A DNA stretch of 64,000 nucleotides, taken from assembly GCF_029784155.1 (NCBI RefSeq), contig NC_073693.1, positions 332,262,592 to 332,326,591 of the forward strand, read 5' to 3'. Source of the DNA: Uranotaenia lowii (Eukaryota; Arthropoda; Insecta; Diptera; Culicidae). Below are positions 42,961 to 54,687 of the stretch, piece by piece. The notes beneath the pieces are model-generated. The model did not search any database and had not been told where the DNA came from. It saw only the letters and a program-made list of their open reading frames with translations. How positions within the stretch are numbered: position 1 is the stretch's first letter; every line of letters starts with the position of its first letter. A program made the position numbers and the translations under genes.

Positions 42961-45922
42961 TATTCTTTACTCTAGAGCAGGATGAGTAAATAGGACCGAA
43001 TAACATGGGCCAACCTAGTAGATATGTAACGGCAAGTATCACAACGAAGGACCAAAAACAAACCACGGATGGGTACATATCAGTCAATTGATTCGGTTTC
43101 GCAGAACTGTAGGTGTTTGACCGTTTACGAGTGGCATTATTTTTTGAGTAAATATTGATAATTCTCTTGTTTACAAAATCTTTTGTATATGCATTATGAT
43201 CTAGGACTCAGAAAATATGTGATTTAAGTATATGAATTTCACGCTTTAATCCTTAGGGGCCCAAACTGTCATTAGACAGTTTTTTTTTTCCATAGAAAAT
43301 GTCAAATATGTAGTTCACAGTTAGGACAATGCACGAATGATTATTAAGATTCTGACCTAACAAATCGAGTTCTAAATATGATTAACGGACTTATTTTTTC
43401 TATAATTTTAACTGTCAGAGGCGTAACTTTGACACAACATAAACTCGAAAGGGAACTTTCATATATCTACCATTAATGGGGTAATTATCTGATGTCAGAT
43501 GCAGATTAGTCACAGTGTCAGTACCCAGTACAATTTTTTTTGGCTGACAGTAGGCACCTACCTGCTGTCAGATTTATCAAACCCGTGTCTACTTTTAATG
43601 ACATTTGTTCGAATTTTTGTTCAAGTTCTTATCGGAGTTGTTCGTTTGTCTGGATGTCTTGATGTTAATCGAAAAGGGAGCGGATCTTAATTACAGACAG
43701 TGGAACAACACACCGATTATAAGATGGATTGATTTCAAGCGAATGAAAAAAAAAAGGAATACTTAAGCAAATGAACCAACATGAAGGTTTTGTAAATGAA
43801 TGAAGTGGAATTAAAATTAAGATAAATTTTACTAAATGCCAAACTTTTGTTCGGCACTGACAGACAATTTGATATAGGTAAATTCAGATATTACTTATTC
43901 TATTTGTTTTTAAAAACGACATATGGAGAGTATTCGAAAAAATGTAACACATTATTTTTCAGTAAAGCTACCTAATAACGTAATGTGTAGGTGTGCAAAA
44001 TCTGGTTAAAATCTGTCCAGTCGGTTTTAATATAGGGTCCAATACAGAAGTTATTTGACAATTTTTTTGGGCTGGATCAATAAGTATCCTGGAAAATCCC
44101 AATGGGGGACCTAAAACAGCTGATAATCAACTATTCGCCAAAGTCTGAAAGTGGACTCAAATTTGAATAAAAGTGAAGATGATTCCATGAAGATAAGAAA
44201 TGTGAGAGCAATGGGGGTAAATGCCCCCGGCTTCCCGGCATAGCGGATCCTCCGAAGACAAAAAGTTTTTTTTACATTACTTTAATCATACTGCTTCCAG
44301 TTCTAGAAATCAAGGAACAGAAATCAAAACTAGAAAATTGCAATGAAAACCTATAATGTAATATCCAAGGAGGCCCCGTGAAAAATATCTCGAGTAGTTT
44401 TCTCTAATATAACTTAAGGGGTCCCCTAGTACAAACATGCAGTTTTTCGCATTTCGCGAGCTTTGAAAATCAATACAATCGAGTTCAAAACCTGTCCAAA
44501 TCTGGTTTTTTGACTTTAAATTTTTTATACAAAATCTGGACAAATCTTAGCAGAATTAAAAGTTTATTGAAAAAATGAAGAAAATGAGGAAAAATACCTC
44601 ACACATCCGAAAACTTATATCCTTTTTCAAACTCCGAAAAATAAAAACAATTTTGATAAAGCTAGCTAAAAAAACTGAGGCTAATTTGAATTTTCTGTTT
44701 ATTCAATAATACTTTGAACGCCCCGGCATGTCGAGAAAATCCGGGAGATCAGAAATGGTTACTCTACAATAAATAATACATCGTTCCTGTTAATTATACA
44801 ATGATGAATATTAATAAAAGGGGGCCGATCAAATCAAACATTAGGTTTTGATTATGAAATATTTTCTCGACATCAAAATACAGAAAAAAATTAAAAAAGT
44901 AACGTCAAAATTTGGTTAAATTACAGTAATTACCAAATTTTGAACAAAAATTTTCTGAACAGAATAGGTAGACTAAAGAAAAACAGAAAAGGAGTAGGCG
45001 TTTGCTAAATTGTCAAGACGTGTTTTTTTTTCGGCTGTGATTTTTTTTCCATAATTAAATCTACAAATTAAAGAATTTTTTCAAGATTCTTTCAATCAAA
45101 TACGTTGAAATTGATGGTGGTACGGGAGTGAAATCGTTTGTGTATAAGTTGCTGTTTTATATGGAGTTATTCAAGAATCATTCGTAAATTTGAACATCGA
45201 GTTCTTGAACGAAATGTGAAAGTGCGGTACATAGGATAATTTAAGAGTAAAACTTTAGTGTTTATAATATTTATTGGAAGAAGAAAAATGGTCCGGTAAA
45301 AATGTCGTTATATTAAAACCCCATTTAATCTGATTCAAACCGTGGGAAGAATGCCTGGATGGAGTGTTTGCCAGCCGATGCGGATTTTGCTGCTTTAAAA
45401 TTGGTGAGCTCGTTCCTTGCACTATTTTTAATTACCATCTGCAATTCCGACTAGATATGAATCTATGTGAAACGCAAATAATGTTGTGAAATGTATCATG
45501 TTGTCTATGAAAGTGATAAAAGAATTCATAAAGAATATAAATAGGAATCAACAGTAAAAAATTAGCGATCGTCGGTTTTAGAAAGTTTTTTTTTTCTTTT
45601 CCATGCTTTTGCCATACTGCAATCTGGTAATGCTAAGCTTGCTGTGCTCATATCTGTATACTGCTTCTCAAATTTTAAACGGTATAGATTTTGAAACCTC
45701 TGGTGACATAATTAGAATATTTCATTATTTAGCAGTGTAATTTAATTTCAAAAAACAAATGAACTGCAATAATATGCTTGATTTTGGTTTGTTAATTTTT
45801 TTTTTTAATTTGTATATGGAGTAATTTTCGAGTTCCTTTGAAAACAGGGAAAATAACTATTATGAAATGGAATTGCAGATGGTATGAAGGTAAATATGAA
45901 ACAATATTATAAATTCGTTTTA
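42961..45922. other. No gene; A+T-rich with diverged fragments
   Basis: The one noteworthy motif is AATTTTAACTGTCAGAGGCG at 43403-43422, which continues as GTAAC and recurs identically for 24 bp at 46293-46316. Everything else is A+T-rich DNA without recognisable structure. Confidence 0.45.
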
Positions 45923-46292
45923 TAATAAAATAGCTTAACTCTATAATGGGGTTGAGTGGGGGGGTAGGACAGGACATTAAACGATCGGAAGACTGATATA
46001 CAATGGATTGTGGGTCCAAGCCAGCCGGAGTATTTCGGCAAATTTCGAATCATGGGTAGGGTACTCAGGTACCTTTTCAGGATTCTTTATTTGTTTCGAA
46101 TAGTTGGAAGGGAGTAAGATGAGTTAAACCTGTCCCAAACCAGTGGTAACGGACCCCTTGGTTGTACTGCAATTATTGTTAATGAGTTAAGCATGAACAA
46201 TATTTGAATGTGCGATCGAGACTTCCCGTACCGCCTCGGGTCGAAAGACCTATCAGCCACTGGTGGGTTCTCATACATACATACATACATAC
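45923..46292 (+). mobile_element. CATA-tailed SINE, copy 1
   Basis: Three copies in the window (this one, 57445-57808 on the minus strand, 58568-58912 on the plus strand) share AATAGCTTAACTCTA at the head, a box-B-like GATTGTGGGTTCAAGCC (here GGGTCCAAGCC), the block CCGGAGTATTTCGGCAAATT, and a 3' part with GTGCGATCGAGACTTCCCGT and GACCTATCAGCCACTGG. This copy ends in (CATA)n at about 46271-46292. The B box and lack of coding capacity indicate a polymerase III-type SINE, mobilised by a LINE. Confidence 0.75.
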
Positions 46293-46489
46293 AATTTTAA
46301 CTGTCAGAGGCGTAACAAACTTAGAGCTAAAAACAAAATTAAAAACACACCAAGGTTTTTTACAAGATTTTTTTTCCTTTTTTACTTGGCTTTGGCACAT
46401 GGTTTTTCGACATCAGCTCGATTTCGATAGTATCTGAGAGAAAATATAAGACCTTTTCAATGGAAAGCACTTCCTTAAGTTGATAGAAG

Positions 46490-47105
46490 ACATGCCAAAA
46501 CATGAAAACTGAGACCTGAGACATGAGACACAAAACATGAAGCATGAGGCTAGAGACTTTAGGCCGGATGTTTGAGATATGAGACATGGGGCATGACACA
46601 TGAAAAGTAAAGCAAGAGACCGGTCACACGACCAGTCTCATGCCTTACTCAATTTTTACACTTCATTTCTCATTTATCACGACCCACAACATGCGGACTT
46701 CTTCTCAGTTTTCATGTCTCATGTCTGACGTCTCATGTTTCATGTCTTACGCTTTACGCCTCACTTCTCACGTCTCCATTCCACGGAGTTTCTCACGTCT
46801 TATTTCTCGCTTCTCACGTCTCATTTCTCACTTCTTACGTCCCAGTTTTCTCCCCTCACATCTCATTTGTTATTTTTCATATCTTACGTTTCACTTCTCA
46901 TGTCTTTTATCATAATTTTAAATTCTCATTTCTCACACTTCGTGTCTCAGTTCTTAAGTGTCCTTCTAACGACTCACTTTTAACATAATACGTCTCATTT
47001 CTTATGTCTCACGTCTCAAGTCCGTCTCACGCACCACCTCTTACTTCTCATTTCTCATTTCTTACGTCTGATGGCTCACTTCTCACTTCTTCGACCTCAC
47101 GTTTC
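46490..47105. repeat. Degenerate CTCA/TGAG low-complexity block with opposed halves
   Basis: 46495-46610 is made of ATGAGACATGA-like words; 46630-47105 is made of the complementary TCTCATGTCTCACTTCTCAC-like words. The two halves lie in inverted orientation, so part of the region could fold back. Words drift by single bases without a fixed period. A related AGGTCTCAG-rich block lies at 48249-48460. Open frames here (for example 46640-46983) are simple-sequence artefacts. Confidence 0.7.
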
Positions 47106-47107
47106 AT

Positions 47108-47540
47108 GTAGGGTACTTCTGTCCATAATGCCCTTGCGGGGTAAATCGCCAGCGACTATATTTTGAAAAATTTTGAAGATTTGCGAAGTTTTTAGTGGAT
47201 TCCTTTTACGCAAATGTGTTCTTAAAATCAATACCTTGTAATTTTAAGAAAAATGATTGCCAGATATTCATTTAAAAACGAATAACAATATAATTATTTT
47301 TTTTATTGGCTATCCATCACTTAAGTTGTATAAACTGATCAAATGAAATAGGCTTTTACACCATGATGATTACTCAAAACATCCTCACTATTGATTTTAT
47401 TGAATGTTCAAATAATATATTTAAATTATCAGTTGATGAAAAACTGTGGTAAATTGTTGATTTATGGTAAACTGACGTTTTATTAAATTTTCAATATCCG
47501 GTTAAAATGCCCCCATCAATTTTTGGACAAATCGCCCTAC
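47108..47540. mobile_element. Possible small inverted-repeat element, TAGGG...CCCTA ends
   Basis: TAGGGTACTTCTGTCCATAA at 47109 and TTTTTGGACAAATCGCCCTA ending at 47540 match imperfectly in inverted orientation, and CGGGGTAAATCGCC/ATGCCCCCAT motifs repeat near both ends. The style resembles the GTGGGCC element at 22294-23205, but no target duplication is evident. Confidence 0.35.
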
Positions 47541-48248
47541 TCTCAAGGTGGTATTCGGTAAGATGTAAACAAAACCACGTGTTTATTCTAAATTTTAGAG
47601 TGCAGTTTTCCATGAATACAGACCGAAGATCGAAATGATATATCGATCTTCTTCTTTGCTTATTTCTAAATTATCATTAGATTGCATAATAATTACAACT
47701 TTCGATCCGGTTTGAGTAAAAAACGTGCACTGAAAATCGAATCGGTTCACTAAATTTGTCGCCAAAAGCAGCAGAAAAATTTGGTTGAAACTGACACAGC
47801 TTTAAATAAAGTCAAAACAAAAATTTCAAAAATTTTCATTTTTTTCATTGAGATATGTTAACAAACTACTTGTTTTTATGTGTAGATAAACTTGGAAAAA
47901 AATATTTTTTTTCACTTTTCTCCGAATCATATAACAGAATTTATTTATTTTCACTGTGAATATTGTGTTGTTTTTGAGTCGTTTTGATCCAATGTTTTGG
48001 AGCATCATTTGCCCACACTGAGGCGTTTAACATCCAATGATTTCAAAGGTTGCTTTTAATGGCGTTTGTAAAAAATCGAATATTTTCATAGTTTTTACAA
48101 TAAAAAGTAATATTATTGACAAAATATGAGTAGAAGATAGAAATGCGACGCACATGTTGGAATGTATTCGGGTGTTCAGCTTATGTATTCCGCATTTTCG
48201 GTCATTTCCCTTAGCAGGTGCATATTCCCCCGAAATACCCTATCAGTT
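47541..48248. other. A+T-rich DNA with no feature
   Basis: No gene, element end or structured motif was found between the inverted-repeat candidate and the next low-complexity block. Confidence 0.5.
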
Positions 48249-48460
48249 CTTAAGTCCCATGTCACAGATTTCAGGCTCCAGGTCTCATTCCCAAGATTCA
48301 GGTTTCATTTCAGCATGTCAAATGTCTCTAGGACTCTAGGACTCAGGTCTCAGGTGTCAACTCTCAGGTGTAGGGTCTCCAGGGCTCATTTCCTTAGTCA
48401 CACGTCTCAGGTTCAAGTTCATGTCCCAGATATCAGTTCTCAGTTTACATGTGTCATTTT
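48249..48460 (+). repeat. Degenerate AGGTCTCAG low-complexity block
   Basis: Words such as AGGTCTCAG, GGACTCTAGGACTCAGGTCT and ACGTCTCAGGTTC recur without fixed spacing. It is related in style to the block at 46490-47105 about 1.2 kb upstream. Confidence 0.6.
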
Positions 48461-48790
48461 CTGGAGTTTCAAAAGTTGGAATTATTACAGGTTTAGGTTA
48501 AAGCAATCAGTTGATGCTCATATGCTCAACTCCACACTGAAAAAGCTTGTTAATTACTCTGTTGTGTTGTGAGCCTTCTTGGTTGAATGATTAACTGAAT
48601 CAAAGCAATCGAAAGATTCCTTTTAATTCAAACAGGGTAAATGAAAAGTTCATATACCGGTATTTCGATAGCAACTTACTACTTTCTTCAGTGAACGTTT
48701 TCGATTAATTCGTTGGATGGATAATTTAATTTTTAAAGAAATTTTATGTTTTCTAGCAAAAACTAGACTAATGTGACTTTCAAAGTGAAT

Positions 48791-48974
48791 TTTTTTGTTT
48801 CGATTATAGTCGTTTTACCATCTTTATGGCATTCGTGACTTTATCAACGTTACAGTTGGCGGATCGTTATTGAAAAACTTATCCGGTACAACTGTGTTCG
48901 ATGTTTGCTCTTGGGCTCGAACTCGTGGACATCGGCTCAGGAGACAACAGACAACTGAGCTATATCACAAGCCC
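48791..48974 (-). mobile_element. tRNA-derived SINE with perfect 11-bp target duplication
   Basis: Read on the minus strand it begins GGGCTTGTGATATAGCTCAG (A-box region with TAGCTCAGTTG), has a box B GAGTTCGAGCCC, a body, and an A-rich tail (the T-run at 48791). The 184-bp element is flanked by TCAAAGTGAAT at 48780-48790 and 48975-48985, identical on both sides. A second full copy lies at 49091-49282 and a tail-only copy at 59145-59216. Confidence 0.9.
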
Positions 48975-49090
48975 TCAAAGTGAATAAAAATCAATCATTA
49001 TATTGTTTAACATATGTATATATTGTCATAGGTTAACACACAGTGTACGTTTGGGATGGATGTATGGGAAAAATTGCGTCTATATTGCTT

Positions 49091-49282
49091 GTTTTTTTTC
49101 GATTATAGTCGTTTTAACATCTTTGTTTTATTCGCGACTTTTATATCAACATTGCAGTTTGCGGTCAGTTATTAAAAAAACTTGTTCGGTACAACTGAGT
49201 TCGATGTTTACTCTTGGGCTCGAACTCACGGATATCGGCTCAGAAGACAACTGACTTGCCAACTGAGCTATATCATAAGCCC
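49091..49282 (-). mobile_element. tRNA-derived SINE, second copy
   Basis: It has the same order as the copy at 48791-48974: GGGCTTATGATATAGCTCAG, box B GAGTTCGAGCCC, then GTAAACATCGAACTCAGTTG and an A-rich tail. Both copies share orientation and lie about 120 bp apart. No clean target duplication was found, so this copy is probably older. Confidence 0.85.
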
Positions 49283-50110
49283 ACGCACATATTATGTAAT
49301 GTTAAAAACGTTAAAAACGACATAAAGATTTCAAAAAGACTGTTGAAATTTTGAAAATATTTCTAAGTACGCTGGTATTCCTAACAAACACTTTCTTGCT
49401 GAACAAGAGAAAATCTAGTCTTTATTTCAAAATCAGCTAAATTAGAAATTAAAAAAAAAACTAGCTGACCCAGTAAACTTCGTTTTTCTTTCAGTTAATA
49501 AATCGTTATAAATGTTCAACTTCATCTACACTTCCTTAACGTTTTCGTGCTCGTGAATCAATTTTTTGCAAATCGTTTTAAAATAGTTCGACTTGTGTTC
49601 CAATCTAAGTTGATTTTGTATGGGGACCCCCTTCCATAAAAAGTGAGATTCTTGAAACTATTATACAAACCATTTCTGACTCGAAAAACCCTCGAATACC
49701 ATATTTCACTTCATTTCGACCGTCCGTTTATACGTGATGGTGTTACAAAGAACACGCCTCCATTTCTGTATATAAGATGGCATTGAAAAATTTCCCTCTC
49801 ATTTCAATATAGCCGCCATCATGCATGGCAGTTTTACCACAGTTCACAGTCTGTCAAATTCCAATGGTAGCGAATGGTTGAACAAAGGCTGAAAAAGTGT
49901 TATAGAAACGACTCCTCAACTTTTCCCATTGGCTGCACTAAGACTTCTTTAAACGCTGAAACATGATTACAGTTTGTCTTTATTTAGCTAGAAAGCTGAA
50001 GAAGCAATTACGCTTTAGATCAGCTTTTTTTCAGCAAATTACCGTTCTGAAGCAGCCAAAATGTTTATTGGGTTACCAAGAAAATGTACACCAGACTCGA
50101 GTGCGTAGGG
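49283..50110. other. Repeat relic from about 49462; no gene
   Basis: CTAGCTGACCCAGTAAACTT at 49462 and TTGATTTTGTATGGGGACCC at about 49613 match motifs seen near 13362 and 24085 respectively, suggesting an old dispersed repeat. No boundaries or coding potential can be defined. Confidence 0.4.
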
Positions 50111-50111
50111 T

Positions 50112-50700
50112 AAATTGGAATTATTGGAATTCCTTATTTTATTTGAATTTCTCGAAAAAGATACAACGGCTCATCGAAAGGACTTGAACCCGCAATCTCC
50201 GCTTCAGTACGACGGCGCGTTAACCATTAACACCACGGTGAACGTGATAGAATCGACCGACACGAGCGTACAAATCGAGCTCCATTGGTCGGCTGCTGGA
50301 CCTTCCATCGGTACACTCCATGTATATCTCGCATGCAGGGTTACCATTATTTTTTTTAAATCAGGGACTGGTGAAATAAAAATTAGGATACGTCAAAGTA
50401 ACGGAAATTCAGCCCAAAGTAATGACCTTTTTTCAGCGCTCCACATTTTTACTTCAGCAATGGTGTCCAATACAGTTCCTTACTATTTTTTCATCACATT
50501 CGCTGAAATCAGGCTTATTTTTTAAAATCAGGGAAATCTAAAGGCTTATCAGGTTTTCAGGCTAAGCACATTGGCATCTCTGCTCGCATGTGTTCTTGCC
50601 TCCTAGATCTCTCTTGTTTCTTTATCACCAATCACCACCCATCGACTCTGGATTTTAGCCGAGCTAGCACATGGTCAATTTCATCGGTCTTGCTTACGGT
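50112..50700 (-). mobile_element. Foldback/tRNA-like element, copy 1, interrupted by a small hAT element
   Basis: Reverse-complemented, this copy matches 50900-51195: GGATTTTAGCCGAGC (here 50651-50665), the CATGCGAGATATACATGGAG block, the CGCTCGTGTCGGT block (50255-50268), and a tRNA-like core TAATGGTTAACGCGCC ... GCGGGTTCAAGTCC (50232-50183) with box B. It ends in a TATCTTTTTCGAGAAATTC block at about 50145-50164. A 247-bp insertion with an 8-bp duplication splits it at 50336-50582. Confidence 0.65.
50336..50582. mobile_element. Small hAT-type non-autonomous element with 8-bp target duplication
   Basis: The element starts CAGGGTTACCATT and ends TTGGCATCTCTG, an imperfect inverted repeat of the CAGGG-TGCCA type seen in hAT elements. 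CTCGCATG occurs immediately on both sides (50328-50335 and 50583-50590), an exact 8-bp duplication. Removing the insert plus one CTCGCATG restores the sequence found uninterrupted in the sister copy at about 51020-51030. The interior is non-coding. Confidence 0.85.
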
Positions 50701-50844
50701 CTTACGGTTAAATTGGTGAAACGGTCAGGTCAGTTTTGCTCAAGGTATCGATCAGAATGGTTACACGGGGAGGTGTTGCTTTCAAGTCAAATCTTATGAT
50801 TCTGTCTTGGCTTGGTACATTTCGTACCTGAAAATAAACAAATT

Positions 50845-51235
50845 TTTAAGGTGATGGAAAATGTTCGATAAACATGAAGGTCAAAGAAAAGGAAGAACAT
50901 AAGCCGTAAATATTATGAATTTATCAAAAAATAGATACAACGACTCAACGACCAGCAATCGACCATGTGCTCGCTCGGCTAAAATCCCGAGTCGATGGGT
51001 GGTGATTGGTGATTGAGAAACACATGCGAGATATACATGGAGTCGACCGATGGAGCTCGACTTGTACGCTCGTGTCGGTTGAGTTGTCGTAATTCGCTAA
51101 CGCGCCACTATACTGAAGTGGAGATTGCGGGTTCAAGTCCTGTCGGTTAGCATTTGTATCTTTTTCGAGAAATTCATAATATTTACGGCTTATGTTCTTC
51201 CTTTTCATGTTTCTATAACATTTTCCGTCACCTTG
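50845..51235. mobile_element. Foldback element, copy 2, with tRNA-like core
   Basis: Long inverted arms flank the element. The left arm (50851-50924) includes GAAAATGTTCGATAAACATG and GGAAGAACATAAGCCGTAAA; the right arm (51165-51230) is its reverse complement with small gaps, including a perfect stretch of about 36 bp. Between them lies a tRNA-like sequence: TAATTCGCTAACGCGCC, a five-pair anticodon stem CCACT/AGTGG around ATACTGA (51108-51124), and a T-arm GCGGGTTCAAGTCCTGT (51127-51143). No acceptor stem closes, so it is not a working tRNA. Confidence 0.75.
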
Positions 51236-51239
51236 AAAT

Positions 51240-52180
51240 TTTGAACTAATGTGTAATGTTATTTTTCACAAATACCAAATAGAAGTTTTTATGCCTTTGT
51301 TAAAGTTCAGGTTGTTCAAGTTTTACAACAAATTAAAAAAATTTATAATGGCATTAAGTACCAGCAAATAACAAACATAAAAACTTCATCAAATTTAAAA
51401 AGAAGAAACAAAAAAGTAGAACAAAAAGTAGAAACAAAGAAAGTAGAACACAAAAGATAAAATTATTTCAGAATAGGAAAAAATACAAATTTAAAAAAAA
51501 ACATCAAAAATCCAGCCAAGCAATAAAAATATTGATAATATCTTGGAATCGAGTGCTATTCGGAGCTGTGAGGTGCCTCCATGGGTGCACGTATTCACCT
51601 CAATTTAGCAAAGTTAGCGTTGGTTGTTATTTTACCATTACCATGAGCTTTTTAACAAATTTCCAATAGACCATACAAGATCTCAAAACTTCTTAAGAAT
51701 GTTTGTTCAATGAATGTGGTTTGAATGTGGATGCAATTTCGCCGAGTTGGATGTTTTTTTTTTTTCATATTTTAAGATAGGCATGTCGATAGTTCACTAA
51801 CTAAGAAAAACAAAATGCATTGTTTTTTGGATCTTTTAAAAACAACTTTAAAAGTATCTGAGGGTAAATTTCATGGAACGTTAAGTGATCCCGGGATCAA
51901 ACAATTTTAGTGGAACAATTCCTAGAGCACAGCGCTCTACATTGTGGCAGGACCGAACGAAAGGGATTCCAATGTGTTTTAAGATAAATAGAAATTGAAT
52001 AAATGTTTGATGTCGTGCTGCATACGAGCGGTACATTATAATGACGACGATATAAGGTTCTGGTACAACACAATATCTGGCTTCCACCGTATTCCTTCAG
52101 CGAAAAAGTTCTGTTCTCTGGCATCTGGAGGATGGTTCGTCGAGAAACCATTCGGGATCTAAGCCCCACATAAATACATA
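51240..52180. other. A+T-rich DNA with no feature
   Basis: An A-rich purine stretch (51360-51500) is followed by ordinary A+T-rich DNA. Two minus-strand frames at 52190-51881 overlap in different frames and have no domain. Confidence 0.45.
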
Positions 52181-52800
52181 ACCTAGCCACAGCATACCAG
52201 TTTCCATCCTAATCTTTCTCCGCTTGTAGCACGGCTCTGTGTATACCTTTTATTCCATTTTTCTTTGGTCAACACAAGTTTCGAACCCACTTTTTCGGGG
52301 TGCTTGAACGCGTGCTTCTCGGGAAAGGTTCTTGCGCTCTCATCAATGTGCCCAAAAAAGAGCCCAGTTCTACGAACTCTCGATGAACCGGATGCCATCG
52401 ACATCGCGGTCTCTGGAAAATTCCTCTTCCCACCAACTTTCCACCCATCACTTTTCCCAAACGTGCCTTTCCACAAGGACGAGAGAGAGACAGTTTCGAA
52501 AAAAAAGAAATGGTGTGAGTTATGTGTTCATCCCACCAAAAGCACGATACGCGCTCGGAACGAACCCAAACCTACCCCAACGAGGGAAACTTTGAAAACA
52601 TTAGTTAGTAGGTAGGTGGCAAACACAGGGTATTATATTGTGCGCAAATTGAAATAAATAGAAACTTCAAATACTGATCCCTGTTTCCTTTGGAAGTCGT
52701 CGTCGTTGTCGTCGTCATCGCCGGTGCCGTTCCCGGTTTACTTTCGATTCCCTGGAAAGCAACCCGCCGCCAGAAGATAGACATATAAATCAAACCGAAC
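52181..52800. other. Less A+T-rich tract with overlapping open frames on both strands
   Basis: Frames of 116 and 87 codons (plus) and 97 and 63 codons (minus) cover 52183-52615. The mutual overlap and lack of motifs suggest GC-driven openness rather than coding. A (CGT)n-like microsatellite lies at 52697-52722. The composition resembles the 33.4-34.9 kb island and may be regulatory or unique intronic DNA. Confidence 0.3.
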
Positions 52801-54687
52801 CGGGACTGTTTCAATGTTGTTCGTGGCAGTTGGGAAAATTACTGGGAAGGATTGCAGAAACTCTTTCTTTTGGCTGAAAGCTATACAAAAAGAGCACAAA
52901 CATCCTTTCAGTAGTCCACACAGTCCATCTCCGGACCTTAGTCAATTGATTGCCGGTTGGGTGGGTGGGAACATCGTTTTGGTCAGTCTCTTGCAGCTAA
53001 TATCTCTTCGTTGGTCAAGTGATATAATTGGATAAATAAACTAAAAATGGAGGACTCTATTGTGTAAGAGTGGTGTTTCTTTTATCTTCCACTGGCAACA
53101 AAATTCATTAAGCAACAGTATCCTTCACCGTATTAAGAAGAAATTAATGGCTTAGTCACCCTGCCCTGAGGACTTGAGTAGAAAATTTTACTTTTAAGCT
53201 CCTTTTGAACAACTCTCTGTACAACTGCTGTTCTTTTAGTTTGGTTATACTTTACTATTTGTGCATGGAAAATAATGAAAATTAATACAAAAACTGTTAA
53301 AAATTACTTCAGATTATAAAACTATAAAAAACAACATTTTAATGAATTTCAAGAAAAAAGTTTAACTGAAATAGAATGCTTGAATAAGCTATGCGGTTAG
53401 TTTTTCATGGCGACCGTCAAAAATTGGTTTGATATGTCCCTATAGTCATACTACCGCGGATTACTATTTTGGTTATAGAATCAAAACTATTGATCTAATT
53501 TTCATAAATTATTCCATTTTTAAATCGTTTAAATATCTGCTGTCACATTAAAATATTGTTTTCGATACCGTTTTTTTCTGCGGTTGTTTCGTATCCTCCG
53601 TATGTTCTCCAAGCAATCATTCTCCTCTATGATCGTATCAACGAGCCACGTGAGCACCGATGGACCACCTAGGAGAGGTTTGAAAATAGTCTCATTTCGT
53701 TTTGCACTATGGGAGATCACGCGGAAAAATCGAAAAAATCTAATAGAAAATAGAAACTTTGTTTAAGAAAATATCTAATGTCAGAACCCTCCAACTTTTA
53801 AGAAATTGAAAAATCATGGAAAATTGTAAAAAAATTAAATGATGAAAAAAAAAGAACTAAAATGGCAAATACTGGGTGACTGATTACAAAAAACTTCTAC
53901 GTACAATATATTGTTGTAAACGTTAATCTTTATGAAAAAAATGCAGTGTTGAGTGGCTTCAGAGTCACTTATAAAAAGATAAAGCATGAGAAAATGAAAA
54001 AAAAAATCAGAAAAAAATGAAGTAATCAATGTTTTTAGATCATTCAGATCATTCAGGACCGGCTGTTTTTTTTTAAGTTTCACGTAGATATTAGAACAAG
54101 TTCTGAAGAGTTAAGTTCCGATTTAAACATTTGGAGCTTTTTGAGAATTTCACCATTGTTAGTTTTTGGACCCACACTTTATAAAAGTAGTTGTAAAACG
54201 AGCAGATCAGCTTTTTAGGTCACCCGTCTTTGACTTTGAAACTAGGCACTCTAATAGGCTACCTACATATATTGTCCTAACTTTTCGAATGCGTTTTTTT
54301 TACAAATTAGAGCTGGTTAGAACATATAAGCCACTTCCAAAAAAGGATCGTGAAGTGTAAACTTATGATTTTAAGATCGTAACCACGATGAACGACAGTT
54401 AAATTGTTGAAAACATTTTGAGCCTATGTTTGTCTGCTTGCTTGTATGATAATCTCTGTTAGTGCGTTACCATAGTTACCACAGGAATTGTTTTATTTTC
54501 ATTGTAAAAAAGAATGAGCGCAAAGGGTAGGCATGAAGTAAACATTAAATAACAGGCTGGAAAATTTTATGAGGTTTTAATTCATATTGAAATTCGTTTC
54601 TCAACAAAGTAGAAATAATTATCTCATCGAGTGCTCGTCTGCGTGAATCGAGTTAGAGCGTTGTCGAAAACGATGGGATTCTATATT
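52801..54687. other. No feature
   Basis: A+T-rich DNA with short frames only. I see no inverted ends, tRNA-like sequences or splice-bounded exons here. Confidence 0.45.

Noticed and set aside
46640..46983. Ser/Phe/Leu-rich frames of 82-91 codons
   Set aside because: They are a direct product of the TCTCATTTCTCAC low-complexity repeats.
48890..48974. Possible tRNA gene on the minus strand
   Set aside because: Box A and box B are present, but arms do not close, and target duplications show that the segment is the head of a SINE.
51085..51150. Possible tRNA gene
   Set aside because: The anticodon and T arms are good, but the acceptor stem does not pair and the sequence is repeated in copy 1 of the foldback element, so it is a tRNA-like core of a repeat.
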